DNA of 64,000 nt from assembly GCA_030710605.1 (NCBI GenBank), contig CP092882.1:22330446-22394445 (forward strand), read 5' to 3'. The position numbers and the translations under genes are program-made. The stretch is from Cordylochernes scorpioides (taxonomy: Eukaryota; Arthropoda; Arachnida; Pseudoscorpiones; Chernetidae). Under the pieces are notes generated by a model. That model saw nothing but the letters and a program-made list of their open reading frames with translations. It had not been told where the DNA came from and did no database searches. Within the stretch, counting starts at the first letter, position 1; each line of letters opens with the position of its first letter. Below are positions 11,085 through 21,933 of this stretch, in pieces.

Positions 11085-11330
11085 TAGCGTATTTATGTAC
11101 ATTTGGCCTCAACTACCTTTACTTATAAGGAAGTCTCTTGTGAACCAGCCTTTTTGATCATTAATGAGGGCCAACATCCCAAAACGGGTACGTGGTTAGT
11201 TTTCTTTAATTATTAAAAAAAAAAAAAGTTGGCCAATATTATGGAATAAAACTAAATTGTTTAGTTGATATTTTTTCCGCTAGATGGCACTGTCATATAA
11301 AATTATCATTTGAGCAGTCAGGATATGTCT
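11085..11330 (+). repeat. Decayed hammerhead-bearing element
   Basis: Same order of blocks as the better copies at 29800-30080 and 51160-51460: TTTGGCCT...ACTACC, then AATGAGGGCCAACATCCC where the ribozyme would be, then ACGTGGTTAGTTTTCTT. Conserved bases of the catalytic core are changed (CTGATGA to TTAATGA, GAAA to AAAA), so it should not cleave. Confidence 0.55.
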
Positions 11331-12163
11331 TTTTTTCTTCCAATATCCTTTATGTGTTAGAAATATTAGATGAGTTTACCTCATCTCTGAAGAACCTTTA
11401 TAGTGGTTTAACAAGTTTGGAAGGGTTCCCCACTGATAGCCCAGGCCCTCCTAATATTTTTCAATCACAACAGGAAGTTTATAGATAGAAAAAAATTATG
11501 TTGAATAGTTTTCATTCAGATAGCGTGCTATATTTCCTCTAGTCTTCAACTTATAATCTACACGTTTAGCTTTATGACTCAATTAGAAAATCTGAAGTTG
11601 TATTTAGAGTGTAATAATGGTGTATTTACAGTAGAACTACCTCCCTGTAAAGGACATATAATTGCAGAGTCAAAGTGTCCTTTAGGGAGAGGTACCCTCT
11701 TTTCAGAGAGTTACTAAATAGTAAAAATGGTAATTTGAAAATGAAAACTGTCCTTTATAGAGAGGTGTCCTCTAGCGCGGGTGTACTTTCATGGAGGTTT
11801 TACTGTATATACATTGTTCTTTTGAGATTTTTCACTTTTTTCACAATTTTTCCTTTGTTTCCTTTAAATAGAACTGTGTAATTGGAAGACCTTGATATAG
11901 TGATGGATAACAGAAATAACTTTTCATGGCCATATTCTGCAAAGTTAATCATTGAGATTATTCTGCAATGGCTCAATAATTCTCCTATTGACCTTCAGAC
12001 AATTTGGGAAGTAAATATTTGATTAGGTACGAATTTTAAAGTCCTATTTTTTTTTTTTTCAATTAGAGTAATTCTCGATTTCTCTTTTTTTTTTACATAT
12101 ATAACTCTTTCGATAAGAAAATTCTTTCCAAATATTGTAAAACTATTTCAATTTGTTTAAAAA
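11331..12163. other. Non-coding
   Basis: 11395-11475 holds a fragment of the 330-bp MITE-like family. The remainder is AT-rich and I see nothing definite. Confidence 0.4.
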
Positions 12164-12362
12164 ATAGACACTTTAGCCAGTTCAAGTTTTATTTTTTCAA
12201 CGTTTCAACAAAAATATTTTGTCTTCGTCAAGAGAAATTAAAAATAAAGCATTTAGCAAGACGTTAAAAATTATAAAGAATTTTTATTTCTCCTGACAAA
12301 GACAAAATAATTTTATTGAAACATTGAGAAAATAAAACTTTAACTGTCCGAAGTGTCTATTT
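12164..12362. repeat. Foldback element, relative of 7746-7902
   Basis: Arms ATAGACACTTTAGCCAGTTC and GAACTGTCC...GTGTCTAT-like complement, with CTTCGTCAAGAGAAATT and AATTTTTATTTCTCCTGAC-type inner arms. More diverged than the copy at 7746-7902. Confidence 0.65.
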
Positions 12363-12864
12363 TTGAAAAGAAAGATGAATGCCGGCCAAGCAACCTCTTT
12401 CTTCAAGAAACTTTAATTGGTTTAAAATATATTAATATAACATATTGATATAAATGAAGGCAAAGATTTCTGCAAGTCTCAACAAGATTCTTCTTAATAA
12501 GCTCTTATTATAAAGCGGCCACATATGGTTAAAGAGTGTTCAGTTGAAAAACCTGCTATAAACATGATCTATAAAGCTCTTACACACAATGTCTCATAGT
12601 TGTGTCTATATATTACAAACTCTAACTTCTCTAAACTCAGTAGCAATATAGGCAACAACAGCTCTCTAAACATTTCTGGGTCACTCCCAAAAATAAACGA
12701 AATTGAAGCCTCTCGGGAGTAAAACCACCGGAACAACAGTCTTGGCTTACAAAAGGGAGAATTTGGTCGAAAATAAGATCACAGCCTAACACCAAGGTAG
12801 GTTTGGTATAAATATCTAACCTAGAAAATATCTTTGTGAGTCTTGGTATTAACTGGGATTCATC

Positions 12865-13950
12865 GTTCAACAGTTGACACTTCCCTGGAACCATGGTTCA
12901 ACAGTTGGAAGTCTGGGCAAGGCAATGGTTCAGCAGTTGACACTTCTCTGGAAGTCTGGGCAAGGCCACGGTTCAACAGTTGACACTTCCCTGGAAGTCT
13001 GGGCAAGACCACGGTTCACCAGTTGACACTTCCCTGGAAGTCTGGGCAAGACCACGGTTCAACAGTTGACACTTCCCTGGAAGTCTGGGCAAGGCCGCGG
13101 TTCAACAGTTGACACTTCCCTGGAAGTCTGGGCAAGACCACGGTTCAACAGTTGACACTTCCCTGGAAGTCTGGGCAAGGCCGCGGTTCAACATTTGACA
13201 CTTCCCTGGAAGTCTGGGCAAGGCCGCAGTTCAACAGTTGACACTTCCCTGGAAGTCTGGGCAAGGCCGCGGTTCAACAGTGGGAAGTCTGGGCAAAGCC
13301 ATGGTTCAACAGTTGGAAGTCTGGGCAAAGCCGTGGTTCAACAGTTGACACTTCCCTGGAAGTCTGGGCAAGGCCGCGGTTCAACAGTTGGAAGTCTGGG
13401 CAAAGCCATGGTTCAACAGTTGACACTTCCCTGGAAGTCTGGGCAAGGCCGCGGTTCAACAGTTGACACTTCCCTGGAAGTCTGGGCAAGGCCGCGGTTC
13501 AACAGTTGACACTTCCCTGGAAGTCTGGGCAAGGCCGCAGTTCAACAGTTGACACTTCCCTGGAAGTCTGGGCAAGGCCGCGGTTCAACAGTTGGAAGTC
13601 TGGGCAAAGCCATGGTTCAACAGTTGGAAGTCTGGGCAAAGCCGTGGTTCAACAGTTGACACTTCCCTGGAAGTATGAGCAAGGCAAAAGTTCAACAGTT
13701 GACACTTCCCTGGAAATCTGGGCAAGGCCGCGGTTCAACAGTTGGAAGTCTGGGCAAAGCCGTGGTTCAACAGTTGACACTTCCTTGGAAGTCTGGGCAA
13801 GGCTGCGGTTCAACAGTTGGAAGTCTGGGCAAAGCCCTGTTCCAGCAGTTGCAAGTCTAGCCGTGGTTCAACAGTTGACACTTCCCTGAAAGTCTGGGCA
13901 AGGCCGTGGTTCAACAGTTGACACTTCTCTAGAAGTATAGGCGAGGGCGA
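12865..13950 (+). repeat. 43/32-bp minisatellite, about 26 copies
   Basis: Unit GGTTCAACAGTTGACACTTC plus CCTGGAAGTCTGGGCAAGGC plus CGC, period 43 (e.g. 13056 to 13099). A shorter 32-bp form lacks 11 bases (ACACTTCCCTG) and is interspersed in the second half. The array stops about 75 bp beyond the stop codon of the gprs-like gene (14024), so it probably lies in that gene's 3' UTR. The open frames across it are artefacts. Confidence 0.95.
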
Positions 13951-14023
13951 ACAGTTTACATTCCTGGACATATTCGGTGGTTTGGGGTTGATCCGCCTGA
14001 AAGTCCAACAAGAGTCGCCAACG

Positions 14024-14170
14024 CTACCTATGCCCGGAGTTAATGGGACTTCCCTGCCGCCGACACTGGTCCAGGTAAGACTGAAGGACCTGGTAGGTCC
14101 CAGAGTCCTGCTGGAACAGGAGGGTCTCCAGGACCCTCTCGTGGCTGATGGTCTTGGAGGGCAAGATCAC
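14024..14170 (-). CDS. gprs: gprs-like BTB-BACK protein, terminal exon
   Basis: The acceptor is GGTGTTGGTGCCAG. The frame starts in phase 0 and reads VILPSKTISHERVLETLLFQ, then QDSGTYQVLQSYLDQCRRQ, and ends at TAG (14026-14024). The LPSK...ERVLETLLFQ...SGTYQ pattern is the block that follows the BACK domain in arthropod serine-enriched (gprs) proteins as I recall them. Fly gprs continues with a long low-complexity tail, so this isoform is short. A weak GTAGCG donor overlaps the stop codon and could instead extend the protein. A 43-bp minisatellite begins about 75 bp downstream. Confidence 0.8.
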   Translation of the reverse strand: MILPSKTISHERVLETLLFQQDSGTYQVLQSYLDQCRRQGSPINSGHR

Positions 14171-15209
14171 CTGGCACCAACACCTTCAAGTTAGCTATGA
14201 CAGTGAGACTTAGTAGAAAACTAAGAGCCTCTACCGTTTTATTTTAGTTAATCTGGAGATATGCGAATTTTTTCGCGTAAAGATAATAAATGGGTTATTT
14301 AGCTTCAATTAACCTCGTCGTCGAACAGTACCGTGTCTCGACTTGGCTCCTAGCTTATGTACAACAGCATCCTTCACTTTGATAAATAAAAACTGGATTC
14401 GTTTGATGAGTTGATCGGTGTTCTTAGTTTTCAATTCATATGAGACATAAGATATGGCTAAAAGTCTTCGATGCAATGAACTCCAGAAGGTTAGCTGCGT
14501 TGTTATTCTTATACACTAAAGCCCCTCAGCGAGGGGCGATCTTAGACTTTAAAGAACAGCAGATTATTCGGGCAAGAATATGCAACCACCATTCCTGTAA
14601 TCCTGATTAATGAACGGATTCTTGGTCCCGATTATCGTTCAGCTTTGATGACGCACCTCGACTTGTTAATGGGATGGACGGCTGAGTTCACGTTGACCGA
14701 TCGAAATCTATACCAAGATTTTTTATTTGAATTCTATTCCTCGGATGCATTTTTGAAGTTATCAAGAATAGAAAGAGGGGTCGAGTGTGTGTGGTATCCG
14801 CCATTTACGTTCATCCAGTCTCTCCAGAATCAAGTCAGAACTGGAAACTTGCTCATCAGTCGTCCACACTTCGTTCCCCCCCCCCCCCCAGCCCTCGTTT
14901 CCAGGCTGAATCGGTTACTCTCTCTTTCTCCTATATTTGAATCTGAACTTTTACCTCTATCAACGTCTCATATATTGCAGTATTTCTAATGTCAATTCAT
15001 GTATGTTTTAGAACCTTAGCTTTATACATATGATCTTTGATTTCGTTAGAACTTTCGCTCTGAATCCTTTAATCGTTTTTCTCAAAGATCACACACACAT
15101 GAAAACTTTTCAAGATATTCATATAGTACTTCTGGATTCTCATTCATTAAATATAACATATTGTAATACAATATAATATAATGCGGCTTGTGATTGTTAA
15201 ACGACATTT
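14171..15209. other. Non-coding intron sequence, possible old LTR
   Basis: Intron of the gprs-like gene. The part 14220-14990 is less AT-rich than the surroundings and contains an AATAAA (14383-14388) in a setting like an LTR R region, a perfect CCCCTCAGCGAGGGG hairpin (14522-14536), a short open frame from 14645, and a poly(C) run near 14880. I cannot assign it to a family. Confidence 0.3.
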
Positions 15210-15500
15210 GAAAATTATCCCGCATGTGTTTCTTTTGAACGAAATATCAAAATTTATTCCAAGGAGAAATAACGATTATTTCTAACCTTAGGGATGAGGT
15301 ATGAAAGGATGAATTGTGAAGAGTAATGATAAACGGAAAAATAAAAGTTCCCATCCCTGGACACTTCATTTTTCCGTTTATCATTACTCTTCACAATTCG
15401 CCCTTTCACACCTCATCCCTAAGGTTAGAAATAATCGTTATTTCTCCTTGGAATAAATTTTGATTTTTCGTTCAAAAGAAACACATGCGGGATAATTTTC
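15210..15500. mobile_element. Long-arm foldback MITE
   Basis: Arms of about 135 bp: GAAAATTATCCCGCATGTGTTTCTTTTGAAC and complement, continuing through AAGGAGAAATAACGATTATTTC and AAGAGTAATGATAAACGGAAAAAT. A sister element at 62307-62600 shares the layout and the TTTCTTTT and CATTACTCTTCA blocks. Arms are nearly identical. Confidence 0.85.
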
Positions 15501-15702
15501 TTGTACACTCGTGTACTCAGAACCTCTTGACTCGAAGGTATTTTATCTACCAAATATTGAAACAATATATTGGTGTTTAATTGTATAAGATTCAGTTTTT
15601 GACGTGACACAGGCGTCACTTTTTAAGAAATTCAAATACAGAGAGAGAGAGAGCCGGGTTAAAAAATACAGACTATTTTTGAGTACTTGTGATTCTATTC
15701 TA

Positions 15703-15871
15703 AGGTTGTCCCAAAAGTTTGTGTTTTTCTTATTACTTGGTGAATACTATTATTACGGCACAAATACATAATACAATTACTTTATACATAATACAAAGAC
15801 ATTATACATAACGGCGAATAATATTGGTATTTCAATTTTTTGCAAGTGTTTACGAACTTTTGGGACAACCT
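15703..15871. mobile_element. mariner-type MITE
   Basis: Terminal repeats AGGTTGTCCCAAAAGTT and complement AACTTTTGGGACAACCT, flanked by TA-containing sequence. Non-coding interior. A half copy lies at 30160-30190. Confidence 0.75.
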
Positions 15872-16319
15872 TGTATTATTTTTAGGTCAAAATTTATGGT
15901 TAGGAGGATTTGGTTATACCCCTGTTGGGATATCCATTCGTAAAAGGTAATTCGTTTAGTTTAAATATATTTGTATGGTGAGCTGAATCCTTCCTGGCAG
16001 GATGGCCATCAGATATGGTTGCTAGCTGGGAATAAGCTGTTTCAGACCAACAGTCATCAACAATATGTGGTGATCCATTAGAGCATCATGTATATGTAAC
16101 TGTAAATAAAATTCAAAGAATATATCTACATGTAAATAATATTTATGAATCTTTCTAAGTTACTTTCTGTGTATCTTTCCATGTTGAATATTTTCTTTGT
16201 TATATTTGTATGTACATTTAGCGCAAGTGTCCCTAGGGGGACATAGCGTTTTGAATTGAAATAAATAAAAAAATAGAGCGTCATCTGTTATAAGACATAT
16301 AAACTTTTTTCGATACGTC
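15872..16319. other. Non-coding intron sequence
   Basis: No coding signal. 16220-16270 repeats the block GCAAGTGTCCCTAGGGGGAC also found at 8963-8983, a dispersed repeat. Confidence 0.4.
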
Positions 16320-16478
16320 GTATGATTCTTTTTCAATTAAAACAATTTTTTACTGCCCTTACTACAATGATAAAATACAGCTGGGAGGGTTCACCACTGA
16401 TGAGCCAAACCCTCCCATTATTTGTATCATCGAAGTAAGGGCAGTAGAAAATTGTTTTAATTGAAAAAAAGAATCATA
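16320..16478. repeat. Foldback MITE
   Basis: Arms TATGATTCTTTTTCAATTAAAACAATTTTTTACTGCCCTTACT and complement. The interior contains the GGGAGGGTTCACCACTGATGAGCC core of the 330-bp family, showing the two families are related. Confidence 0.75.
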
Positions 16479-16717
16479 AAATGTGCGGTGAGTTATCCTG
16501 TGCGGGAGTTTGCACTTTCGTGAATGGCCAAGAGAAGTCTTTTACCAGAAACAAAGACTAAACTTACAGGAGAGATCCGGTTTACTGTTGTTTTCAGACT
16601 GTCTATCATGGAAGACCTCTGTTCTATGGTTCTGTGTGGAATGTTACTATGTAATGAAGAAGTGAAAGGTTCTACTCTGTATCTAAGAAAGAAGCTGCTT
16701 AAAGTTAGTGACCTTAC

Positions 16718-16800
16718 CTTGATGAGTTCGGCGGGGGGAATGAGGTGAAGCCTGAGGTCCCGAGTGAGGCGGTTCATGGTACACTGCATCTCCCTGGGAT
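16718..16800 (-). CDS. gprs: gprs-like BTB-BACK protein, sixth visible exon
   Basis: Two bases (AT) after the acceptor GGTGCTGCAG complete a codon with the last G of exon 18067-18502, then PREMQCTMNRLTRDLRLHLI and PPAELIK run to donor GTAAGG. This is the C-terminal half of the BACK region (R.L.RDL.L..I.P.ELIK). Two other AGs upstream (before GAAGATATC and before TGTATGAC) also keep the frame and would add residues. The chosen start gives the best fit to the recalled gprs family spacing (KLD-PREM). The exon ends in phase 0, matching the next exon. Confidence 0.75.
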
Positions 16801-17404
16801 CTGCAGCACCATCGAAACCATTGAGCTGTTGAAGATATCTTCCTGTCTGTTTGTCATACACTTAGCCCTTGGGAAAAATCCACGTAAGTATTCATAGTAA
16901 TTTGTATATAAACCAAACATATAGATTTATAATTAAAAATTATAAATATATTTTTTAGATTCCAAAAGTATATAGTATAGGGAGGGCTATATAAGTATAG
17001 AAAGTAAGGTAAATAATCTTTGAGGCTTTGATCCGTGATATTTATGATCGCTTTGAAGACGCATAAATGTGGCTCAATTTCATTGAAACAGCGCTCAATC
17101 CCTCCTTCAAGGTATAAGTGGTATTGTCAGCACACACTTTGGAAGTATAATATTTTTTTGCTTATCTTTAGTACACGTGGTACAGGCCATGATAATCATG
17201 GTAGGTAGAAGTAGGCGACTGCTTTTACTGTAAGTGCACCACATGTCTACGCATGTGAAAAGCAATTCGACTTTGCACTAAAATTAATTATAATATAAAA
17301 TGCCCAACGTGTTAAATGGCATGACCAGGACGACCCATTCTGATCACCTGGACTAAGAAATGACCCAACATTCAGCCATATGGGATTTTACCGAGGAAGG
17401 ATAT
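16801..17404. other. Intron sequence
   Basis: Between the BACK exons. 17150-17250 is a reverse copy of the repeat at 7260-7435. Nothing else recognised. Confidence 0.4.
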
Positions 17405-17820
17405 TCTATATACAGTTACGAGCGTCATGCGTTCTTAATAATTCTTCATCTCTGTCACCGTTTGCTTTTTTTTGGAATGGCGCTCTCCTATTGGTTGGCT
17501 ACGATCACGCCACCTTTGCCCCCCCATCATGCCCCCCCCCCACTCGCTTATTGGTTTTTGTAACTATTGTGTTGGAGCGGGTCGCTCCTTAAATAAATGC
17601 ATATATTAGTTAATAACTAAATGTAATCCTCTCCTTCTTTTTCCCAGTAAGAGACGCCTACGGAAGCCAACAGTACATAGACAGATAAAGCACATAGGCT
17701 ATAGTTATTAACTAATATATGCATTTATTTAAGGCGCCAATTTATAATTGTAACAAATAGTATTTGAATAAAAACATTCAATCGGGTAAAACACGGGCGT
17801 TGCCCGGGTCATTCGGCTAG
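17405..17820 (+). mobile_element. Non-autonomous Helitron
   Basis: Begins TCTATATACAGTTACGAGCG and ends with the hairpin region ACACGGGCGTTGCCCGGGT, eight bases, then CTAG followed by T, the classic Helitron 3' end. An internal pair AATAAATGCATATATTAGTTAATAACTA and complement surrounds GTAAGAGACGCCTACGGAAGCC. A near-identical copy lies at 63497-63924, and 22957-23275 shares both ends. No Rep/helicase gene. The base before TC is T rather than the usual A, so the exact 5' end is uncertain. Confidence 0.85.
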
Positions 17821-18066
17821 TATAAAAAATAAAGGTCGCCTCCCACGTCAATACTAACCGTTATTTTGCGGTAACGGTAAATAGATGGCGCTTAGGTTTT
17901 AGGTCTATTTTTGACATTTTAAAAGATTATTTAAATGTATATGTTCTGTTAATAATTTGTATTCACTTATTTAAGTTTCTTCACGAATTTTTAGGAAGTT
18001 GGAAACACAATAGCGTTACGATGTAGAATCGATACGAGGTACCGGCCAGGAAGGTCGTTCACTCAC

Positions 18067-18502
18067 CGAGTTTCCCGGTGGACGAGGCGCGGTTGGTCGA
18101 CCAGCGTTTCATGGCCTCGAACTTGGCGAGCTCAGTGAGGGCGATGTCGGAGCGTCCCAGCACCGTCTGGACCATGGACTCCGAGAGATCGAGGAAGTCC
18201 GAGCGCTGCACGAGTGTCGCGGCCCTTGGGTCGGCGTACTGCAGCACGATGGCGAGGAGCTCGGCTGCGGACGTGTATCTCCAGCAGTAGCCCTCCAACC
18301 GTGTTAGCATGCCACACACGGCTGAGAGCCGCAGGTGTGTACGTGCGTGGTGGAAACACGCCTGGAGCAGGTCGGGCAGGTCGTAGTGCTCGGCCGCACA
18401 CAGCAGTCCCGGCACAGCCTCGCAGGTCAGCGGACAGCTTCCCGTGTGTAGGTACTCGACCAGTGTACGGAACGTCTCCGCCTCGAACTCGATTATGGAG
18501 AA
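18067..18502 (-). CDS. gprs: gprs-like BTB-BACK protein, fifth visible exon (end of BTB and most of BACK)
   Basis: A 436-bp exon between acceptor CCTGGTGCAG and donor GTGAGT, starting in phase 0. It begins FSIIEFEAETFRTLVEYLHT, the last strand and helix of a BTB fold (F..LVEYLHTGSC). AVPGLLCAAEHYDLPDLLQA and CFHHARTHLRLSAVCGMLTR are the 3-box/BACK helices, and SDFLDLSESMVQTVLGRSD with FEAMKRWS completes the central BACK motif. The sequence is GC-rich at third positions, unlike the surrounding DNA, which is a strong coding sign. Family: BTB-BACK proteins of the serine-enriched (gprs) type; BTBD19 is a more distant relative with the same domains. BTB-BACK proteins often act as cullin-3 adaptors, but no substrate can be inferred here. 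Confidence 0.88.
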
Positions 18503-19028
18503 CTGCACCAGGCCTCACATAATCTTCATAGTTCTCTATTCATCACAATAGGTTCTTTTAAACATATTCAAGGCACCATACTTTAACATGTCTCAGGTCA
18601 TTGGGAAAATCATCCAGTAAACCAATCACCGAACGATTTTTCCCAAGTGATACAAAGGGATTTCAGTTTTTGAATCAGTCTTAGGTGGCAATCTGTAAGC
18701 AGTTACATGGTCTTCTAGTGCACGTACCAACGCGGTAGGGCCACCGCTTTTTTTCTCAATTTATTTAATGCCCATTTTAACTGGATTACATTGTAGTCTT
18801 CCATGAGAAAAAGCCTTAAAACATGGATAAACCTGGTATCTCCTGGAGATAGTCTCTTATCAGAAACTCCATTTGGGTTGGAAGAATACTCATGACTTGG
18901 CCTAACACTACAGAATTTCTGATGAAAGATTGCCCCTAGGGGAGACTAAGTTTATCGATGTTTTTAGGTTATGGTCTAATGCTACAGAGTAACCATTGTT
19001 ACGAAATATCTTTCAATAGAGACAAATT
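18503..19028. other. Intron sequence
   Basis: No coding signal. It contains two diverged repeats of the block around GGTTATGGTCTAATGCTACAG and TTGGCCTAACACTACAG, but nothing I can name. Confidence 0.35.
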
Positions 19029-19827
19029 GTTAACAACTAAGGATTGCGTACATAGTATCTGTTAACAACTAAGGATTGCGTACATAGTATCTGTTAACAA
19101 CTAAGGATTGCGTACATAGTATCTGTTAACAACTAAGGATTGCGTACATAGTATCTGTTAACAACTAAGGATTGCGTACATAGTATCTGTTAACAACTAA
19201 GGATTGCGTACATAGTATCTGTTAACAACTAAGGATTGCGTACATAGTATCTGTTAACAACTAAGGATTGCGTACATAGTATCTGTTAACAACTAAGGAT
19301 TGCGTACATAGTATCTGTTAACAACTAAGGATTGCGTACATAGTATCTGTTAACAACTAAGGATTGCGTACATAGTATCTGTTAACAACTAAGGATTGCG
19401 TACATAGTATCTGTTAACAACTAAGGATTGCGTACATAGTATCTGTTAACAACTAAGGATTGCGTACATAGTATCTGTTAACAACTAAGGATTGCGTACA
19501 TAGTATCTGTTAACAACTAAGGATTGCGTACATAGTATCTGTTAACAACTAAGGATTGCGTACATAGTATCTGTTAACAACTAAGGATTGCGTACATAGT
19601 ATCTGTTAACAACTAAGGATTGCGTACATAGTATCTGTTAACAACTAAGGATTGCGTACATAGTATCTGTTAACAACTAAGGATTGCGTACATAGTATCT
19701 GTTAACAACTAAGGATTGCGTACATAGTATCTGTTAACAACTAAGGATTGCGTACATAGTATCTGTTAACAACTAAGGATTGCGTACATAGTATCTGTTA
19801 ACAACTAAGGATTGCGTACATAGTATC
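19029..19827 (+). repeat. Perfect 32-bp minisatellite, 25 copies
   Basis: Unit GTTAACAACTAAGGATTGCG followed by TACATAGTATCT, 32 bp, first starts at 19029 and 19061. By eye all copies are identical, and 799 bp equals 25 units. It lies in the intron upstream (gene sense) of exon 18067-18502. Confidence 0.97.
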
Positions 19828-20361
19828 ACCTACAGTACCTAGGTCAGTCATCATGGAAAATTATTTGATCCTCAACAATGACAGCGTTTCATGGTGGGAC
19901 TTACGGACTGATACAGACTCTTAGAACTAAATAAATCAAAGTTGTCTCTTGTTAATATTATAATCGCTTCGGTAAAATTACAAACAAAAGAAATTTCGCT
20001 AAGGAAAGAGTTCCTTTTTTATATCACGATAATACAACCCTTCGGGCGTAACACCCCATCAACAGGGGTATAATTACGATACTGAAACTTAGAAATTAAA
20101 CAAATACATATATTCCATGAAATATTACTTTTAAAATTCATTTACCATCTATCATTAAAATTTGTAATAAATATTTTTGGCAATGTGTTTCTTTTCACAT
20201 ATCAAATATCTCTACAGACCTTACGACAATGATAAAAAGTTATTGAATGAGAGGGTTTGGATCATCAGTGTTGAACCCTCTCGGTGGTTTAGTCAAATTA
20301 ATATCCAGACCGCTCTACTATTGTATTGTATAGGTTTTCTCTTATATATACCTTGAATTTA
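19828..20361. other. Intron sequence with repeat fragments
   Basis: 20160-20225 matches one arm of the foldback at 10800-10947; 20240-20340 is part of the 330-bp MITE-like family. No gene. Confidence 0.45.
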
Positions 20362-20540
20362 CAGTTAAACCTGTCTATAGCGCCCCCTCTAAATAGCGCC
20401 TTCCTCTCTATAGCGCCCGATTTTAAATACGTAGTACGATGCGATTTACATTAAAAGTGACCTGTCTATAGCACCCCCTCTCTATAGCACCCTATTTTGG
20501 GGAGTCCCAAGAGGGGGGGCGCTATAGACAGGTTTAACTG
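20362..20540. mobile_element. MITE with CAGTTAAACCTGTCTATAGCGC ends, copy 1
   Basis: Terminal repeat CAGTTAAACCTGTCTATAGC and perfect complement at the other end, TA on both sides (20360-20361, 20541-20542). Interior ATTTTAAATACGTAGTACGA. Tc1/mariner-type MITE. Sister copies at 21438-21598 and 30662-30823. Confidence 0.92.
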
Positions 20541-20728
20541 TACTATGAAAATTAGTTTAGGGATGTTTATAGGGAACCTATGGACAAAAACTTAAAGGTC
20601 TGTAGAGGTGCATACATACAAGTGTATGATTGTATAATTACATGAATTTGTATCGAGAAATTCTCTTTCGAAAAATAATACTTACACCTCAAGCAGTAGA
20701 CTTTTTAATAAAGAAAATGGAAATACAT

Positions 20729-20968
20729 CCATACCTCGCTTTGCGTCGGGGTTACGTTCCAAAAAAACACGACGCAAAGTGAAAATATGTGAAGGCGCAA
20801 TCAAAAACAAAGGTGTTGCCATATTTTAGGAAAAAAAAAATTAAAGACTCGAATCCAAAACAACGCAACTTCGAAAATCTAACGACGCACAGTGAAAATC
20901 AGCAACAATTAAGCAGCGACGCAACTTCGAAAAAAACGCAAAACGAAACGACGCAAAGTGAGGTATGG
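20729..20968. mobile_element. MITE with CCATACCTCGCTTTGCGTCG ends
   Basis: CCATACCTCGCTTTGCGTCG at the left and CGACGCAAAGTGAGGTATGG at the right. Inside, GACGCAACTTCGAAAA and GACGCAAAGTGAAAAT occur repeatedly, so subterminal motifs are reiterated. Non-coding. Confidence 0.85.
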
Positions 20969-21437
20969 GTGTAGTTATTTATCCCCCCTTACACATACAT
21001 AGATATACATTTAAGAAACTTTCCATAAATTGTTAGCAAGGAAGTTTCTCTCCAAGATACCTCTCCTACAAAGTTACTCGGTAAATTATCGACTCCTATA
21101 AAGTAGGTTTAGCCAGTCGCCGAGGTTTCGCAGGACTTAGAGGTGTGTTCCCAAAGTGGATTATGTGGCAAAAATATGGCGCAACGCTCAGCAGTACACT
21201 TAATTAGGAGGTTTGACACGAGGCGGCGCTGTAACGAGCGCGAGTTATGGCATCGTCTGTTTGGAAAAAGAAAGAGAGCAGTACTTAGCACCAAGTTGGA
21301 TTATGGGTAATTTCGATTTTCTGCTTTTAGTGTAGGCTCTTACTAACAAACACCCTTTATAAGAAAGACCAAATAGAAAAAATTGAAGATATCTTTGATT
21401 TCAATATCGTATTTAATTTGTAGCTTACATCTTAATA

Positions 21438-21598
21438 CAGTTAAACCTGTTTATAGCGCCCACTCTAAATAGCGCCTCCCTCTCTATAGTGCCCGATTTT
21501 AAATACGTAGTACGATGCGATTTACATTAAAAGTGACCTGTCTATAGCACCCTATTTTGGTTAGTCTCAAGAGGGAGCGCTATAGACAGGTTTAACTG
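21438..21598. mobile_element. MITE with CAGTTAAACCTGT ends, copy 2
   Basis: Same family as 20362-20540, 18 bp shorter; TA at 21436-21437 and 21599-21600. Confidence 0.92.
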
Positions 21599-21704
21599 TA
21601 TATTCAAATGCGATATATATATTTTTACCTTTACCAGCGATTACCTTTTTCAGCTAATCAACACGTTTGCATATAAAGAGCATACCTAGGTAGAATTTGC
21701 ATAC

Positions 21705-21799
21705 CTCGGTCTGGGCCAGCTTGGCGCGGTCGACCTTGTGGACGTCGGCGCAGACACTCAGCGTGACCACAGCGGGGGTGGGTCCGGGGCGCTCCTTGC
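21705..21799 (-). CDS. gprs: gprs-like BTB-BACK protein, fourth visible exon
   Basis: Acceptor GACGCAG; two bases complete a glycine codon with the last G of the preceding exon. The frame reads KERPGPTPAVVTLSVCADVH and KVDRAKLAQTE to donor GTATGC in phase 0. The block SVCADVHKVDRAKLAQTE just before the FSIIEF strand matches the recalled position of the conserved DxxKVDRxxLAQTEF linker in the serine-enriched family. GC-rich against an AT-rich background. Its upstream neighbour in the gene is 30 kb away, at 51996. Confidence 0.83.
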
Positions 21800-21933
21800 C
21801 TGCGTCATGTCGACCTCATGTGACAACATATTTACATATGTGAAAAAATAGTACAAAAGTGTTCTGGGATCAGGTGAATTATTTAAGAAAAAAGAAAAAG
21901 GAATGTACTGATTGTGCAACTAAAAGTTGCATC

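Noticed and set aside
13195-13889. Open frames of 104 and 127 codons with WKSGQGRGSTVD repeats
   Set aside because: Translation of the 43-bp minisatellite; the period is not a multiple of 3 and frames are shared by shadow reading.
16524-16748. Plus-strand frame of 74 codons
   Set aside because: Antisense to the BACK exon and adjoining intron; no motif.
18078-18522. Plus-strand and second minus-strand open frames over the BTB-BACK exon
   Set aside because: Shadows of the GC-rich exon 18067-18502; only the frame with FSIIEFEAETF has splice-consistent phase and family motifs.
19029-19827. CRISPR array
   Set aside because: Units are directly adjacent without spacers and the genome is eukaryotic; it is a plain minisatellite.
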